Shown: positions 6,089 to 13,051 of the stretch, one piece after another | Position numbering within the stretch: the first letter of the stretch is position 1 | Layout of the letters: the number at the start of each line of letters is the position of its first letter | Assembly: GCA_021840785.1 (NCBI GenBank) | Contig: JAKBXD010000034.1 | Span: forward strand, 1 to 14,330 | Source of the DNA: Pseudomonadota bacterium | GTDB lineage: Bacteria > Pseudomonadota > Gammaproteobacteria > Acidithiobacillales > Acidithiobacillaceae | Reading direction: 5' to 3' | Length of the DNA stretch: 14,330 nucleotides | Notes under the pieces: generated by a model | Seen by the model: the letters and a program-made list of their open reading frames with translations, nothing else | Told to the model about the DNA's origin: nothing | Databases searched by the model: none | Program-made: the position numbers and the translations under genes

Positions 6089-6466
6089 TTAGTGGTTTGG
6101 CATGCAGCTATACCCGGGCGGGCACGGCTGCTGGTATTGCGGGGCCGTGGGAACACAGGTATAGCCTGGTGGGCAAGGCATATTCGCCGGCGGTGCGTAA
6201 TATCCCGGCCGCGGCTGCCGGTATTGCTGCTGCTGGCTCCCGCTATGCCCCACCGCATACCCGGCCAGGCCGCCCACGCCGGCGCCGATGGCCGCACCCG
6301 CCAGGGGCGCGCCCGTCTGATTACCGATCACTGCCCCGGTCAACGCGCCCAGGAGGGCGCCGCCGCCCGTGTCCGCGGTAGTGGCGTTGCTGGCATAGGG
6401 GTTGTTGGCGCAGCCCCCCAAAGGGAGGGCCGCGATGGCGATCCATGCGAATGTACGCATTTTCAT
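6089..6466 (-). CDS. Glycine-zipper lipoprotein with CPPGY repeats
   Basis: The product is 125 aa, starting MKMRTFAWIA at 6466 with GGGAGG five bases upstream. A lipoprotein signal is clear: a hydrophobic stretch ending in the lipobox LGGC at residues 16-19, so it should be lipidated at Cys19. Residues about 36-74 are a glycine zipper (ALLGALTGAVIGNQTGAPLA, then GAAIGAGVGGLAGYAVG) of the kind that inserts into or spans the outer membrane. The tail is Gln/Tyr/Pro-rich and carries two copies of CPPGYxCxP (CPPGYTCVP, CPPGYSCMP), probably disulfide-bonded loops. It lies among accessory genes between traJ and traK. A structural part of the conjugation envelope complex is plausible, but similar glycine-zipper lipoproteins occur outside such systems, so function is unassigned. 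Confidence 0.8.
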   Translation of the reverse strand: MKMRTFAWIAIAALPLGGCANNPYASNATTADTGGGALLGALTGAVIGNQTGAPLAGAAIGAGVGGLAGYAVGHSGSQQQQYRQPRPGYYAPPANMPCPPGYTCVPTAPQYQQPCPPGYSCMPNH

Positions 6467-6505
6467 GAAAACCTCCCGCCCCAAGGGCGCGTTGATTGGC
6501 AGAGT

Positions 6506-6778
6506 TTACCCCATGGTGTCGTTGTAAATCTGTAGATGGTGCTGGTGCATGTAATCCCCCCATCCCAGGTAGGAGCGCGTGCAGTTGTTCTTGACGTAGC
6601 TGATCTCCTGGCGCGCCGCTGGGATGCCGTCGCACCATTTATTCTCCAGTTCTGCGCGATGGACATGGTGGGTATACCAGTTCGTGCTATGGCCGCCGTA
6701 GGGACCCAGATGATGATGGGTGGCACAACCAGCGAGGGCCGTAATACCGGCAGCGAGGAGCAGCTGTTTCCCGTACAC
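6506..6778 (-). CDS. Small Cys/His-rich lipoprotein, unknown function
   Basis: The product is 90 aa, read from a GTG at 6778 preceded by AGAGG at five bases. The N-terminus is a short lipoprotein signal, YGKQLLLAAGITALAGC, with the lipobox LAGC and lipidation at Cys18. After the Cys the chain is unusually rich in His and aromatic residues (THHHLGPYGGHSTNWYTHHV) and has two further Cys (NKWCDG, KNNCTR) that may pair. Other starts are excluded because the only nearby ATG is out of frame. No family is recognised. In conjugative elements small lipoproteins between tra genes are often entry-exclusion factors; that is a possibility from context only, as the EexN signature is not clearly present. 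Confidence 0.75.
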   Translation of the reverse strand: MYGKQLLLAAGITALAGCATHHHLGPYGGHSTNWYTHHVHRAELENKWCDGIPAARQEISYVKNNCTRSYLGWGDYMHQHHLQIYNDTMG

Positions 6779-6789
6779 GCATGCCTCTA

Positions 6790-6984
6790 TTACTGCGCGC
6801 GGATGGGGTGGCCGTCCTGGTCTACTGCGGTGAGGTCATCCTCTCCCATGCTGGGGTGCCAGGGGTCGATGCCTGTCTCATCGATCTCTTGCGCACTGAT
6901 CTCCTGCCATCCCTGTTGCTCCGGCGTCAACTCGACCGTGGTTTCCTGGTTCTCCTGGGTCTGTTCTGGTGCTTTTTCGTTCAT
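6790..6984 (-). CDS. Small acidic hypothetical protein
   Basis: The product is 64 aa, starting MNEKAPEQTQ at 6984, with AAGGAG six bases before the ATG; upstream in-frame codons are unlikely because this site is so good. The protein is strongly acidic and Glu/Gln-rich (ENQETTVELTPEQQGWQEIS; EDDLTAVDQDG), has no signal peptide, membrane helix or Cys, and probably is largely disordered. It begins 67 bases after the traJ stop and ends 11 bases before the start of the lipoprotein gene. No family is recognised and no function can be given. Confidence 0.7.
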   Translation of the reverse strand: MNEKAPEQTQENQETTVELTPEQQGWQEISAQEIDETGIDPWHPSMGEDDLTAVDQDGHPIRAQ

Positions 6985-7051
6985 GGCGATCTCCTTGTTA
7001 CGATATCTCTCGATGAGACACTCTACTACGGTGAACCGCAAATGCGGGGCG

Positions 7052-8227
7052 TTAAGCATAGCCACTCATGACCCAGGCATGGGCCTCCGGGGTGATTCGT
7101 TGCCCCGCCAGCAATGCATCGGCATCCTGCGCGAAGCTGTGGCCATGGGCGTGTAATTCGTCGGTGATCGCGGTGGTCAACTGTTCCAGCGGGGTGCGGA
7201 GCAGCCGTATGCGCATGGCGCTATCCAGGAACAGCCATTCGCGCACTGCTTGCAGGTGTCCGTTGGGGGTGCTCACCAGCCGTTGCGAGAGCACCAGGCG
7301 CAGGGACCCCAGCAGATCGGCGGCCATGCTCCGCGCTTCGGCGCCATCAAAACGCTGGATCATGCGGCCCACGGCATTGGCCACACCCGTGGTGTGGACG
7401 GTCGTAAAGACCTGGTGGCCCGTCATGGCGGCCTCGATGGCGGCGCGGATCGTTTCCTGATCCTTGGCTTCGCCGACCAGAATGACGTTGGGTCGCCGCA
7501 CCATGGCCTCGACCACCCCTTGGGCAAAACTCTCGATGTGCTCCGGCACCTGGGACTGGCTGACGCGCGGATGGTCATACACGAACTCGATCGGGGCCTC
7601 CAGGGTGACGAACTTGTGATCGATCAATTCTGGTGCTTCTTCCAGGGCAAAGCGGATCATGGCGGCCAGGGTGGAACTCTTGCCGCTGCCCGTCGGACCG
7701 GTGACCAGCACGATGCCATCCCGGAAGAAGCAGTTGCGGATCAGCACCTCCGGCAGATCCAGTTCCTGCCAGGCCGGCGGCTTGTCCGCGATGGCGCGCA
7801 GCGAGATTTGCACGCCCATGGAGGTATTATTGGGGGAGCGCGGGACGCGCACCAGGACCACGCTGACCCGGAAGCGGAGGAAGACGGCATTGCCCTCCGC
7901 ATCTTGGGCAGGGACCGTAAAGAGGGTACGGATGCCCCGCCGGGTTTTTTGTAGCGTTCCCCAGCCATTGGTGTAAAAGGCTTCCACCAGCACTTCGGTA
8001 TCGCGGGCGTCCACCTCGCGATCCAGCAGGTAGCGCCAGCCATGCTGCATGACCATGGGCGGCATGCCGGTGAGGAAGTCGACATCCGAGAAGCCCGCCA
8101 GGGGACCCCTGGTCAGCCCGACCAGGAACTGGAGGATGTGTTCCTCTTTGCGGATGATGGGAAAGCGCACTTCCGGCGGCGCCATGCGCACACCTGGAAA
8201 GGTTTCCTCCGCTAGGGCAATGCTCAT
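7052..8227 (-). CDS. traJ: TraJ/DotB-type secretion ATPase
   Basis: A 391-aa hexameric AAA+ ATPase of the PilT/VirB11 superfamily, close in length to Legionella DotB and R64 TraJ, working at the inner face of the cytoplasmic membrane to power the type IVB conjugation apparatus. Motifs in order: N-terminal domain with FSDVDFLTG, Walker A GPTGSGKSS (177-185), Asp box TLEAPIEF (208-215), Walker B VILVGEAKD (248-256) and His box TGHQVFTTVHTTG (269-281). The EAPIEF and GEAKD forms are those of DotB/TraJ; general pilus PilT has EDPIE and GEMRD. The start at 8227 overlaps the traI/dotC stop as ATGA. The frame is open far upstream across dotC, but that part looks nothing like the family. It is the only energy-providing ATPase of the system in the window; coupling protein and relaxase lie elsewhere. 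Confidence 0.93.
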   Translation of the reverse strand: MSIALAEETFPGVRMAPPEVRFPIIRKEEHILQFLVGLTRGPLAGFSDVDFLTGMPPMVMQHGWRYLLDREVDARDTEVLVEAFYTNGWGTLQKTRRGIRTLFTVPAQDAEGNAVFLRFRVSVVLVRVPRSPNNTSMGVQISLRAIADKPPAWQELDLPEVLIRNCFFRDGIVLVTGPTGSGKSSTLAAMIRFALEEAPELIDHKFVTLEAPIEFVYDHPRVSQSQVPEHIESFAQGVVEAMVRRPNVILVGEAKDQETIRAAIEAAMTGHQVFTTVHTTGVANAVGRMIQRFDGAEARSMAADLLGSLRLVLSQRLVSTPNGHLQAVREWLFLDSAMRIRLLRTPLEQLTTAITDELHAHGHSFAQDADALLAGQRITPEAHAWVMSGYA

Positions 8228-8961
8228 CTCGGCAAGACTCGCCAGTGGCGGGGCGTCTGGAAACCGGCGGGGCGGGTAATGCGGTGCTCGGCAACCCCCA
8301 CGGCCATCCGTTGCGGTACGCCATCCAGGCGTTGACCGCGTTCCACACCGAGGTGGGCGACGGCGACCACCGGTTGAGCGACTTTGCCCTCCAGGAGCAG
8401 CCGCTGATAGCGGATCATGCCAGTCAGGTCCATGGTCAACCGGGCCAGGTCCTCCCGGTACAGAATATGCGCTTCCTGCAGTCCCGCGGCCCATCCCCGG
8501 GCGGCGGCTCGCGTCCAGATCACCCGCTGTGCCGTAGTGTGGGGCAACAAGGCCGGTGGAATGTCCTGCAGGGAGGGTTGCCGAAAATGGCGCAGGAGAG
8601 AGGATCGCCAGGTAGGGGTCACGGAATGAAAGGAGGCAGGCCGGACGATCAGGTAGACGGCATCGGCGATGCGGATCACGTTGGGCGCATAGTGCGCCTG
8701 CCGGCTGCCCTGGATGATGACGGGCGGCATAATGCCGCCTTTTTCTACCAGTGGCGCGAAATTGAAGACCTGATCGAGGCGTTTGCTTTGGGTATTCAAC
8801 ACCTGGTTGATGACATGCGTTTCCGCAGCGAGCCCGCCCTGCGCACCAAAGGTTTCCGCTTCCTGTGCCAGGGCCTTGCGCTCCAGGTGCAAGGGGGAGG
8901 CGGCGTGCGCGGCCAGCGCGGTGGTCGGACGCAGGTGTTCCAGTTGCGGTAAGGTCCACAT
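8224..8961 (-). CDS. traI: TraI/DotC family outer-membrane core protein
   Basis: A 245-aa member of the DotC/TraI family, which with DotD (TraH) helps seat the secretin-like DotH in the outer membrane. The family blocks are seen in order: ETFGAQGGLAAETHVINQVL, LDQVFNF, GIMPPVIIQG, NVIRIADAVYLIV, TPTWRSSLL, the LLPHTTAQRVIWTRAAARGW region, and DLTGMIRYQRLL followed by a V-x-x-LGV C-terminal strand. The start at 8961 has GGGGAG seven bases upstream, and an in-frame stop two codons before it rules out an extension. Unusually, there is no signal peptide and no lipobox: the protein begins MWTLPQLEHLRPTT and enters the conserved region by about residue 30, whereas characterised DotC is a lipoprotein. 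Either export is by another route or the N-terminus has been lost. It starts three bases after the traH stop. Confidence 0.88.
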   Translation of the reverse strand: MWTLPQLEHLRPTTALAAHAASPLHLERKALAQEAETFGAQGGLAAETHVINQVLNTQSKRLDQVFNFAPLVEKGGIMPPVIIQGSRQAHYAPNVIRIADAVYLIVRPASFHSVTPTWRSSLLRHFRQPSLQDIPPALLPHTTAQRVIWTRAAARGWAAGLQEAHILYREDLARLTMDLTGMIRYQRLLLEGKVAQPVVAVAHLGVERGQRLDGVPQRMAVGVAEHRITRPAGFQTPRHWRVLPR

Positions 8962-8964
8962 GGC

Positions 8965-9456
8965 TCAACTCCCCAGGTAGCGCAGCACCACGGTTCGCGT
9001 GGTAGCGTTGACGGTGAGATCCGCGCGGCTCCCGGCCTGTACGGCGGCTTCCCGGAAATCATCGAACAGGGTACGAGATCCCGAGAGATGGACGATGATA
9101 TCCGCCGGCGGTGTTCCCCCCTGTATATGCAGACGATAACCGGCGAAGGCGGAGAGCTTGTGAACCAGTGGGGCGATCGGCCCGGTCCAGGCGATGGACA
9201 CGGTGCGGGACAACGCGGGAGGCAATACCGGTGATCCGCCCAGAGGGGGATGCACGGCGGCGTTCTCTACGGCCAACAGGTGCCAGGCATCCGCCACCTT
9301 GTCAGCAGCACGATTTAGGGGCGGATTGATGGGAGATGCGGCCATGGTAACCGTTTCTGCGGGATGCATGCGGGCGCAGCCGGTGAGGAGTAGGGCAGAT
9401 ATTACCAGAGGTGGCATGATCCAAGGGAAAAAACGATATCCAAGGTAGTTTTTCAC
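8965..9456 (-). CDS. traH: TraH/DotD family lipoprotein
   Basis: An outer-membrane lipoprotein of the type IVB (Dot/Icm, R64-like) core complex, needed with DotC to place DotH. A GTG start at 9456 is preferred because GAGG stands six bases upstream and the result is 163 aa, the size of DotD. Other in-frame starts at 9483, 9468 and 9534 have no ribosome site. The signal ends in the lipobox LLTGC after FPWIMPPLVISAL. The C-terminal half (ISPLVHKLSAFAGYRL-like region, IAPLVHKLSAFAGYRLHI, then a DFREAAVQAG helix and TVVLRYLG strand) has the secretin-N-like fold known from DotD. It is the first gene of the minus-strand run, so the promoter should lie in the AT-rich stretch to its right. Confidence 0.85.
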   Translation of the reverse strand: MKNYLGYRFFPWIMPPLVISALLLTGCARMHPAETVTMAASPINPPLNRAADKVADAWHLLAVENAAVHPPLGGSPVLPPALSRTVSIAWTGPIAPLVHKLSAFAGYRLHIQGGTPPADIIVHLSGSRTLFDDFREAAVQAGSRADLTVNATTRTVVLRYLGS

Positions 9457-9534
9457 GGAAAGCCTCATCGGTTTGCGTATCATGTCGGGGTTATAGCGGG
9501 CATTGTGGGAATCATACGAAACAGGTAGATTCAC

Positions 9535-9683
9535 CCACTATAGGGCATCTAATATGCGGCTAACCGATGTTTATAAAAACAAATAATAACAACATGTTAC
9601 AAATCTGCTCCAAAAGACGGTATTAGCAAGCAAATTGTGAGAATGCGTAATGAAATTATTATGGTATAGGATTTTGAGTAACC
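9535..9683. promoter_or_regulatory. AT-rich intergenic: likely tra promoter region and att arm
   Basis: This stretch is markedly AT-rich compared with the GC-rich genes on both sides (for example 9570-9600 and 9650-9680). It lies between the first tra gene and the tRNA fragment. It is where a promoter for the leftward tra operon and integrase or IHF arm sites would be expected. I could not settle on a -35/-10 pair with acceptable spacing, so only the region is marked. Confidence 0.35.
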
Positions 9684-9731
<48 letters not shown>

Positions 9732-9809
9732 TTAAATCAAATGGTTATGAAATATCATAATTGCGCAGGACGGCGGTATCCTGCCAAATGATCATTTACA
9801 CAAAAATTC

Positions 9810-10031
9810 TTACACCCCCTCTTCCAGGTAATCATCCACCGCGGCAATGAATTGGGCGCGCAGTTCGGCGACCGTTTCTCCGTGAAAACCGATGATGGGG
9901 CGCACCCCAAGCTTGACCCGCGAGCCTTCGCGTTCCAAGACCTCGCCGCCGAGTGCAAGGATGAGCGACTCAATATCGGCAAATGCGACGGTCGTCAGCC
10001 ATGCCTGCCGGTGTGATGCTACAGCCGCCAA
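9810..10031 (-). pseudogene. Fused hicA-hicB toxin-antitoxin remnant
   Basis: The frame opens at a TTG (10031) and encodes 73 residues. The first part, AFADIESLILALGGEVLEREG then SRVKL, is the N-terminal half of a HicA mRNA-interferase toxin. From GVRPIIGFHGETVAELRAQF to VDDYLEEG the sequence is the middle of a HicB antitoxin. In working loci these belong to two adjacent genes (hicA then hicB), so an in-frame deletion has removed the C-terminal part of hicA (including its catalytic-His region) and the N-terminus of hicB. The C-terminal HTH or RHH domain of HicB is also missing, as the frame stops right after the VDDYLEEG helix. There is no good ribosome site. It should be inactive as a toxin; a small expressed fusion cannot be excluded. 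Confidence 0.65.
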
Positions 10032-10035
10032 TGCC

Positions 10036-10158
10036 TCAGTCCCAGGTCAGAAGGTGCCGAACTGATTGCGCGGCAAGTTGCCGACCGACCGTCCGTCCAG
10101 CATACTGATCCCATAAGAGTACGCTGGGATCGGCCCCAAGGGTCTCCCAGGCTTCCAT
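10036..10158 (-). CDS. Short open frame, doubtful
   Basis: ATG at 10158 opens a 40-codon frame, MEAWETLGADPSVLLWDQYA followed by GRTVGRQLAA and a short tail, to TGA 10036-10038. The same frame stays open upstream for about 30 further codons (including FQRWWSGEDKDRTLFSGHA), into the start of hsdR. The composition looks protein-like (W-rich, GRTVGR), so it may be the end of a broken gene rather than a whole one. No ribosome site and no recognised family. Confidence 0.2.
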   Translation of the reverse strand: MEAWETLGADPSVLLWDQYAGRTVGRQLAAQSVRHLLTWD

Positions 10159-10238
10159 AGAAAGGGAAACCGCATGGCCGCTGAACAGAGTTCTGTCCTT
10201 ATCCTCACCCGACCACCATCGCTGGAATAAAACCCTGA

Positions 10239-12770
10239 ATGCCCGATAAGGAAGCCACAGCCCGCATCAAGATCAACAAGCTGCTCGAAGCGGCTGGCTG
10301 GCGTTTCTTCGCGGATGGCAGCGCGCCCGCGAACATTCGCCTCGAACCCAGCATCACGATCAAGTCAACCGACCTGGACGCGCTCGGCGCCAACTTCGAG
10401 AAGAGCACAAAAGGCTTCGTCGACTTTCTCTTGCTCGATGCCAAAGGCTTTCCGCTGCTTGTCCTCGAAGCCAAAGCCGAAGACAAAAATCCGCTCGTCG
10501 GTAAAGAGCAGGCGCGCAAATACGCCAAGTCCCAGAACTGCCGATTCGTCATTCTTTCCAACGGCAACCTGCACTACTTCTGGGACCTCGAACGCGGCAG
10601 CCCCTACGTCATCACCTCGTTTCCGACGCCGGACTCGGTTACCGGCTACCAGAAGGTCACGCCCAATCCGCAGCGACTGATCGAAGAGCAGGTCGGCGAG
10701 GACTATATCGTTCGCACCCAGCGCCCGAACTACGCAGCCGAAGCCGCCTGGCAAAACGAAGCGGAGCGCCCCGGCTACATTCAGGCCAACAAGCTGCGCT
10801 TTCTCCGGCCGTATCAGCTAAAGGCCATCCACAGCCTTCAGGCCGCAGTCGGCGATGGCAAAGACCGTTTCCTGTTCGAGATGGCCACCGGCACCGGCAA
10901 GACCCTCACCGCCGCCGCCGTCATCAAGCTGTTTCTGCGTTCGGGCAACGTGCGGCGCGTACTGTTTCTGGTTGATCGTCTTGAGCTGGAGGATCAGGCC
11001 AAGAAGTCCTTCAATGACGTGCTGTCGGCCGACTATCAGACCGTGATCTACAAAGAGAACCGGGACGACTGGAGACGCGCCGAGATTGTCGTTACCACCG
11101 TGCAGTCCCTGCTCTTCAACAACAAGTACCAGAAGCTCTTCTCGCCGACCGACTTCGATCTCGTCATCTCCGACGAAGCGCACCGCTCGATCGGCGGTAA
11201 TGCCCGTGCCGTGTTCGACTACTTCATCGGCTACAAGCTGGGCCTTACGGCGACGCCGCGCGATTACCTGCGCCGCTTCGACGGCGCAAAACCCGGCACC
11301 CGCGACCCACGCGAGGCCGAGCGGCGGCTGTTGCTCGACACCTACCGCACCTTCGGCTGCGAGAACAGTCAGCCGACCTTTCGCTACTCCCTACTCGATG
11401 GCGTGAAGGAAGGTTTCCTGATCAACCCGACCGTGGTGGATGCCCGCACCGAGGTCACCACCACGCTACTTTCCGAAGAGGGCTTCGTCGTCTCGTTCAC
11501 CGATGACACCGGCGAGGACCAGCAGCAGGCCTTCAAGCAGCGCGAGTTCGAGAAACGTTTCTTCGCCGACACCACCAACCAGCTCCTGTGCAAGACGTTT
11601 CTGGAAAACGCGCTGCGCGATCCGGTCAGCGGCGAAATCGGCAAGTCGATCATCTTTGCCGTCAGCCAGAACCACGCCGCCAAGCTGGCGCAGATACTCA
11701 ACCAGATGGCCGACCGCATGTTTCCGGCCAAGTACCAGTCCGACTTTGCCGTGCAGGTCACCTCCCAGATACCCGACGCCCAGCAGTTCACCATCAACTT
11801 CGCCAACAACAACCTGCTCGGCTCCGGCAACTTCATCCCCACCTACAAGACCAGCAAGGCGCGCATCTGCGTCACCGTTGGCATGATGACCACCGGCTAC
11901 GACTGCACCGACATCCTCAACATTGGCCTGTTCCGCCCGATCTTCTCGCCCACCGACTTCATCCAGATCAAGGGACGCGGCACCCGCAAGCACGACTTCC
12001 GCGCGGCGCTTTTCGACGACACCATCAAGGAAGGCGTGCAACAGCCCATAAAGACCGCGTTCAAACTCTTCGACTTTTTCGCCAACTGCGAATACTTCGA
12101 GGAAGATTTCAACTACGACGAAGTGCTGAAGCTGCCGCCACCCAAGGGCAAAGGCAGCGGCGGCCAAGGCCCGGTGGTCGTGGGCGGCACCTATGAGCAC
12201 CTCGGCGCCGACATCGTCTTGATGGTCAAGGAAGAGACCATCGGCTACGAGGGCATGAAGATCGACCGCATGTTCTTCGAGAAGTTTGAAGACGTGGTCC
12301 GCGCCAATGACACCGTCGCCGCCGCCGTTGAAGCCGGGCAGTGGGACCGCGTCATCGACTACGTCAACCGCGAGGTCTTCGACAAGCCCGAGGAATACTA
12401 CACCCTCGACAAGCTGCGCAAGGCCGCCGCCGTGGACCGCCGCCTGACCCTGCGCGAAATCCTGGAAAAGGTCTTCGGCCTCATCCCGCGCTTCAAGTCC
12501 AAGGATGAGTTGCTGGAGGAAGAGTTCTCCAAGTTCGTCGCCGACCGCGTGCCCGAGCCACCCTCGGCCATCCCGGCCATCAAGACCTACTTCAAGGCCT
12601 ACGTCACCAGCAACCGGGTGCGCGACATCATCGACAGCAAACACTTCACCGATTTGGCCACCAACCCGTTCTTCACCACCCACGATTTCAGAGCCGTGCC
12701 TCAGCAGTACCGTACACTCGTCCCCGAATACATCAAGGACTACGTCTCCTTGAACCAGTTCGCGCCATAG
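10239..12770 (+). CDS. hsdR: Type I restriction enzyme, R subunit (HsdR)
   Basis: An 843-aa restriction and DNA-translocating subunit of a type I restriction-modification enzyme. It joins HsdM and HsdS to cut unmodified DNA far from the recognition site. The N-terminal nuclease domain has the PD-(D/E)xK residues in VDFLLLDAKGFPLLVLEAKA (Asp62, Glu77, Lys79). The SF2 helicase motor follows: LRPYQLKAI (189-197), Walker A MATGTGKT (215-222), DEAH (312-315), TATP (337-340), TTGYD (551-555) and the arginine finger block QIKGRGTR (576-583). The C-terminal assembly region appears complete. Start MPDKEATARIKINKLLEAAG is typical of the family; the ribosome site (GGA, 12 bases upstream) is weak. The gene seems intact and leads an operon with a KilA-N gene and hsdM. 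With hsdM broken, the enzyme should be silent unless another M/S pair exists. Confidence 0.95.
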   Translation: MPDKEATARIKINKLLEAAGWRFFADGSAPANIRLEPSITIKSTDLDALGANFEKSTKGFVDFLLLDAKGFPLLVLEAKAEDKNPLVGKEQARKYAKSQNCRFVILSNGNLHYFWDLERGSPYVITSFPTPDSVTGYQKVTPNPQRLIEEQVGEDYIVRTQRPNYAAEAAWQNEAERPGYIQANKLRFLRPYQLKAIHSLQAAVGDGKDRFLFEMATGTGKTLTAAAVIKLFLRSGNVRRVLFLVDRLELEDQAKKSFNDVLSADYQTVIYKENRDDWRRAEIVVTTVQSLLFNNKYQKLFSPTDFDLVISDEAHRSIGGNARAVFDYFIGYKLGLTATPRDYLRRFDGAKPGTRDPREAERRLLLDTYRTFGCENSQPTFRYSLLDGVKEGFLINPTVVDARTEVTTTLLSEEGFVVSFTDDTGEDQQQAFKQREFEKRFFADTTNQLLCKTFLENALRDPVSGEIGKSIIFAVSQNHAAKLAQILNQMADRMFPAKYQSDFAVQVTSQIPDAQQFTINFANNNLLGSGNFIPTYKTSKARICVTVGMMTTGYDCTDILNIGLFRPIFSPTDFIQIKGRGTRKHDFRAALFDDTIKEGVQQPIKTAFKLFDFFANCEYFEEDFNYDEVLKLPPPKGKGSGGQGPVVVGGTYEHLGADIVLMVKEETIGYEGMKIDRMFFEKFEDVVRANDTVAAAVEAGQWDRVIDYVNREVFDKPEEYYTLDKLRKAAAVDRRLTLREILEKVFGLIPRFKSKDELLEEEFSKFVADRVPEPPSAIPAIKTYFKAYVTSNRVRDIIDSKHFTDLATNPFFTTHDFRAVPQQYRTLVPEYIKDYVSLNQFAP

Positions 12771-12778
12771 GAACCGCC

Positions 12779-13048
12779 ATGAGCAAAACCAAGAAAAGCA
12801 CTATCGAAGTCAAAGGTATTGCCGTCACAGTTCTCAGCCAGGCGAGCGATGACTATATTTCCCTGACGGACATTGCCAAGCACAAAGAACCGGATCGATC
12901 GGACCATGTCATCCAGAACTGGATGAGAAACCGCAATACCATCGAGTTTTTGGGCGTATGGGAGCGTCTCAAACGCCTCAACGAAATCGTCATCCGCCAG
13001 ATGCAGGTGCTCACCGGAGCCATGGCGATCAGGCAACTCAAAGGTTAA
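12779..13048 (+). pseudogene. Internally deleted KilA-N domain gene of the hsd operon
   Basis: The product is 89 aa, eight bases after hsdR with AGGAA five bases before the ATG. Residues 1-60 (KKSTIEVKGIAVTVLSQASD, YISLTDIAKHK, NTIEFLGVWE) are the N-terminus of the KilA-N proteins often found inside type I restriction operons. The rest, ERLKRLNEIVIRQMQVLTGA plus MAIRQLKG, matches the extreme C-terminus of the same proteins, where a RLxRLNEIAIxQMRxL block is usual. Normal members are about 270-290 aa, so about 190 residues have been removed in frame, joining VWE to RLKRL. Start, stop and operon spacing are intact, so a mini-protein may still be made. The parent family's role in these loci is not known to me. 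Typing it as a pseudogene is a judgement; the frame itself is open. Confidence 0.7.
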
Positions 13049-13051
13049 GCC

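Noticed and set aside
8228..8968. Long open extension of the traJ frame upstream across traI/dotC (would make a 638-aa protein)
   Set aside because: The added residues are Arg/Pro/Gly-rich shadow of dotC in another frame, the DotB-like sequence begins at MSIALAEETF, and the ATGA overlap marks the true start.
9755..9982. A 75-codon minus-strand frame overlapping the hicAB remnant
   Set aside because: Its translation is unlike any toxin or antitoxin, whereas the other frame gives clear HicA and HicB segments.
11466..12683. A 405-codon minus-strand frame opposite hsdR
   Set aside because: Highly repetitive Val/Gly/Asp/Leu composition typical of the complement of a GC-rich gene; hsdR has all helicase motifs on the plus strand.
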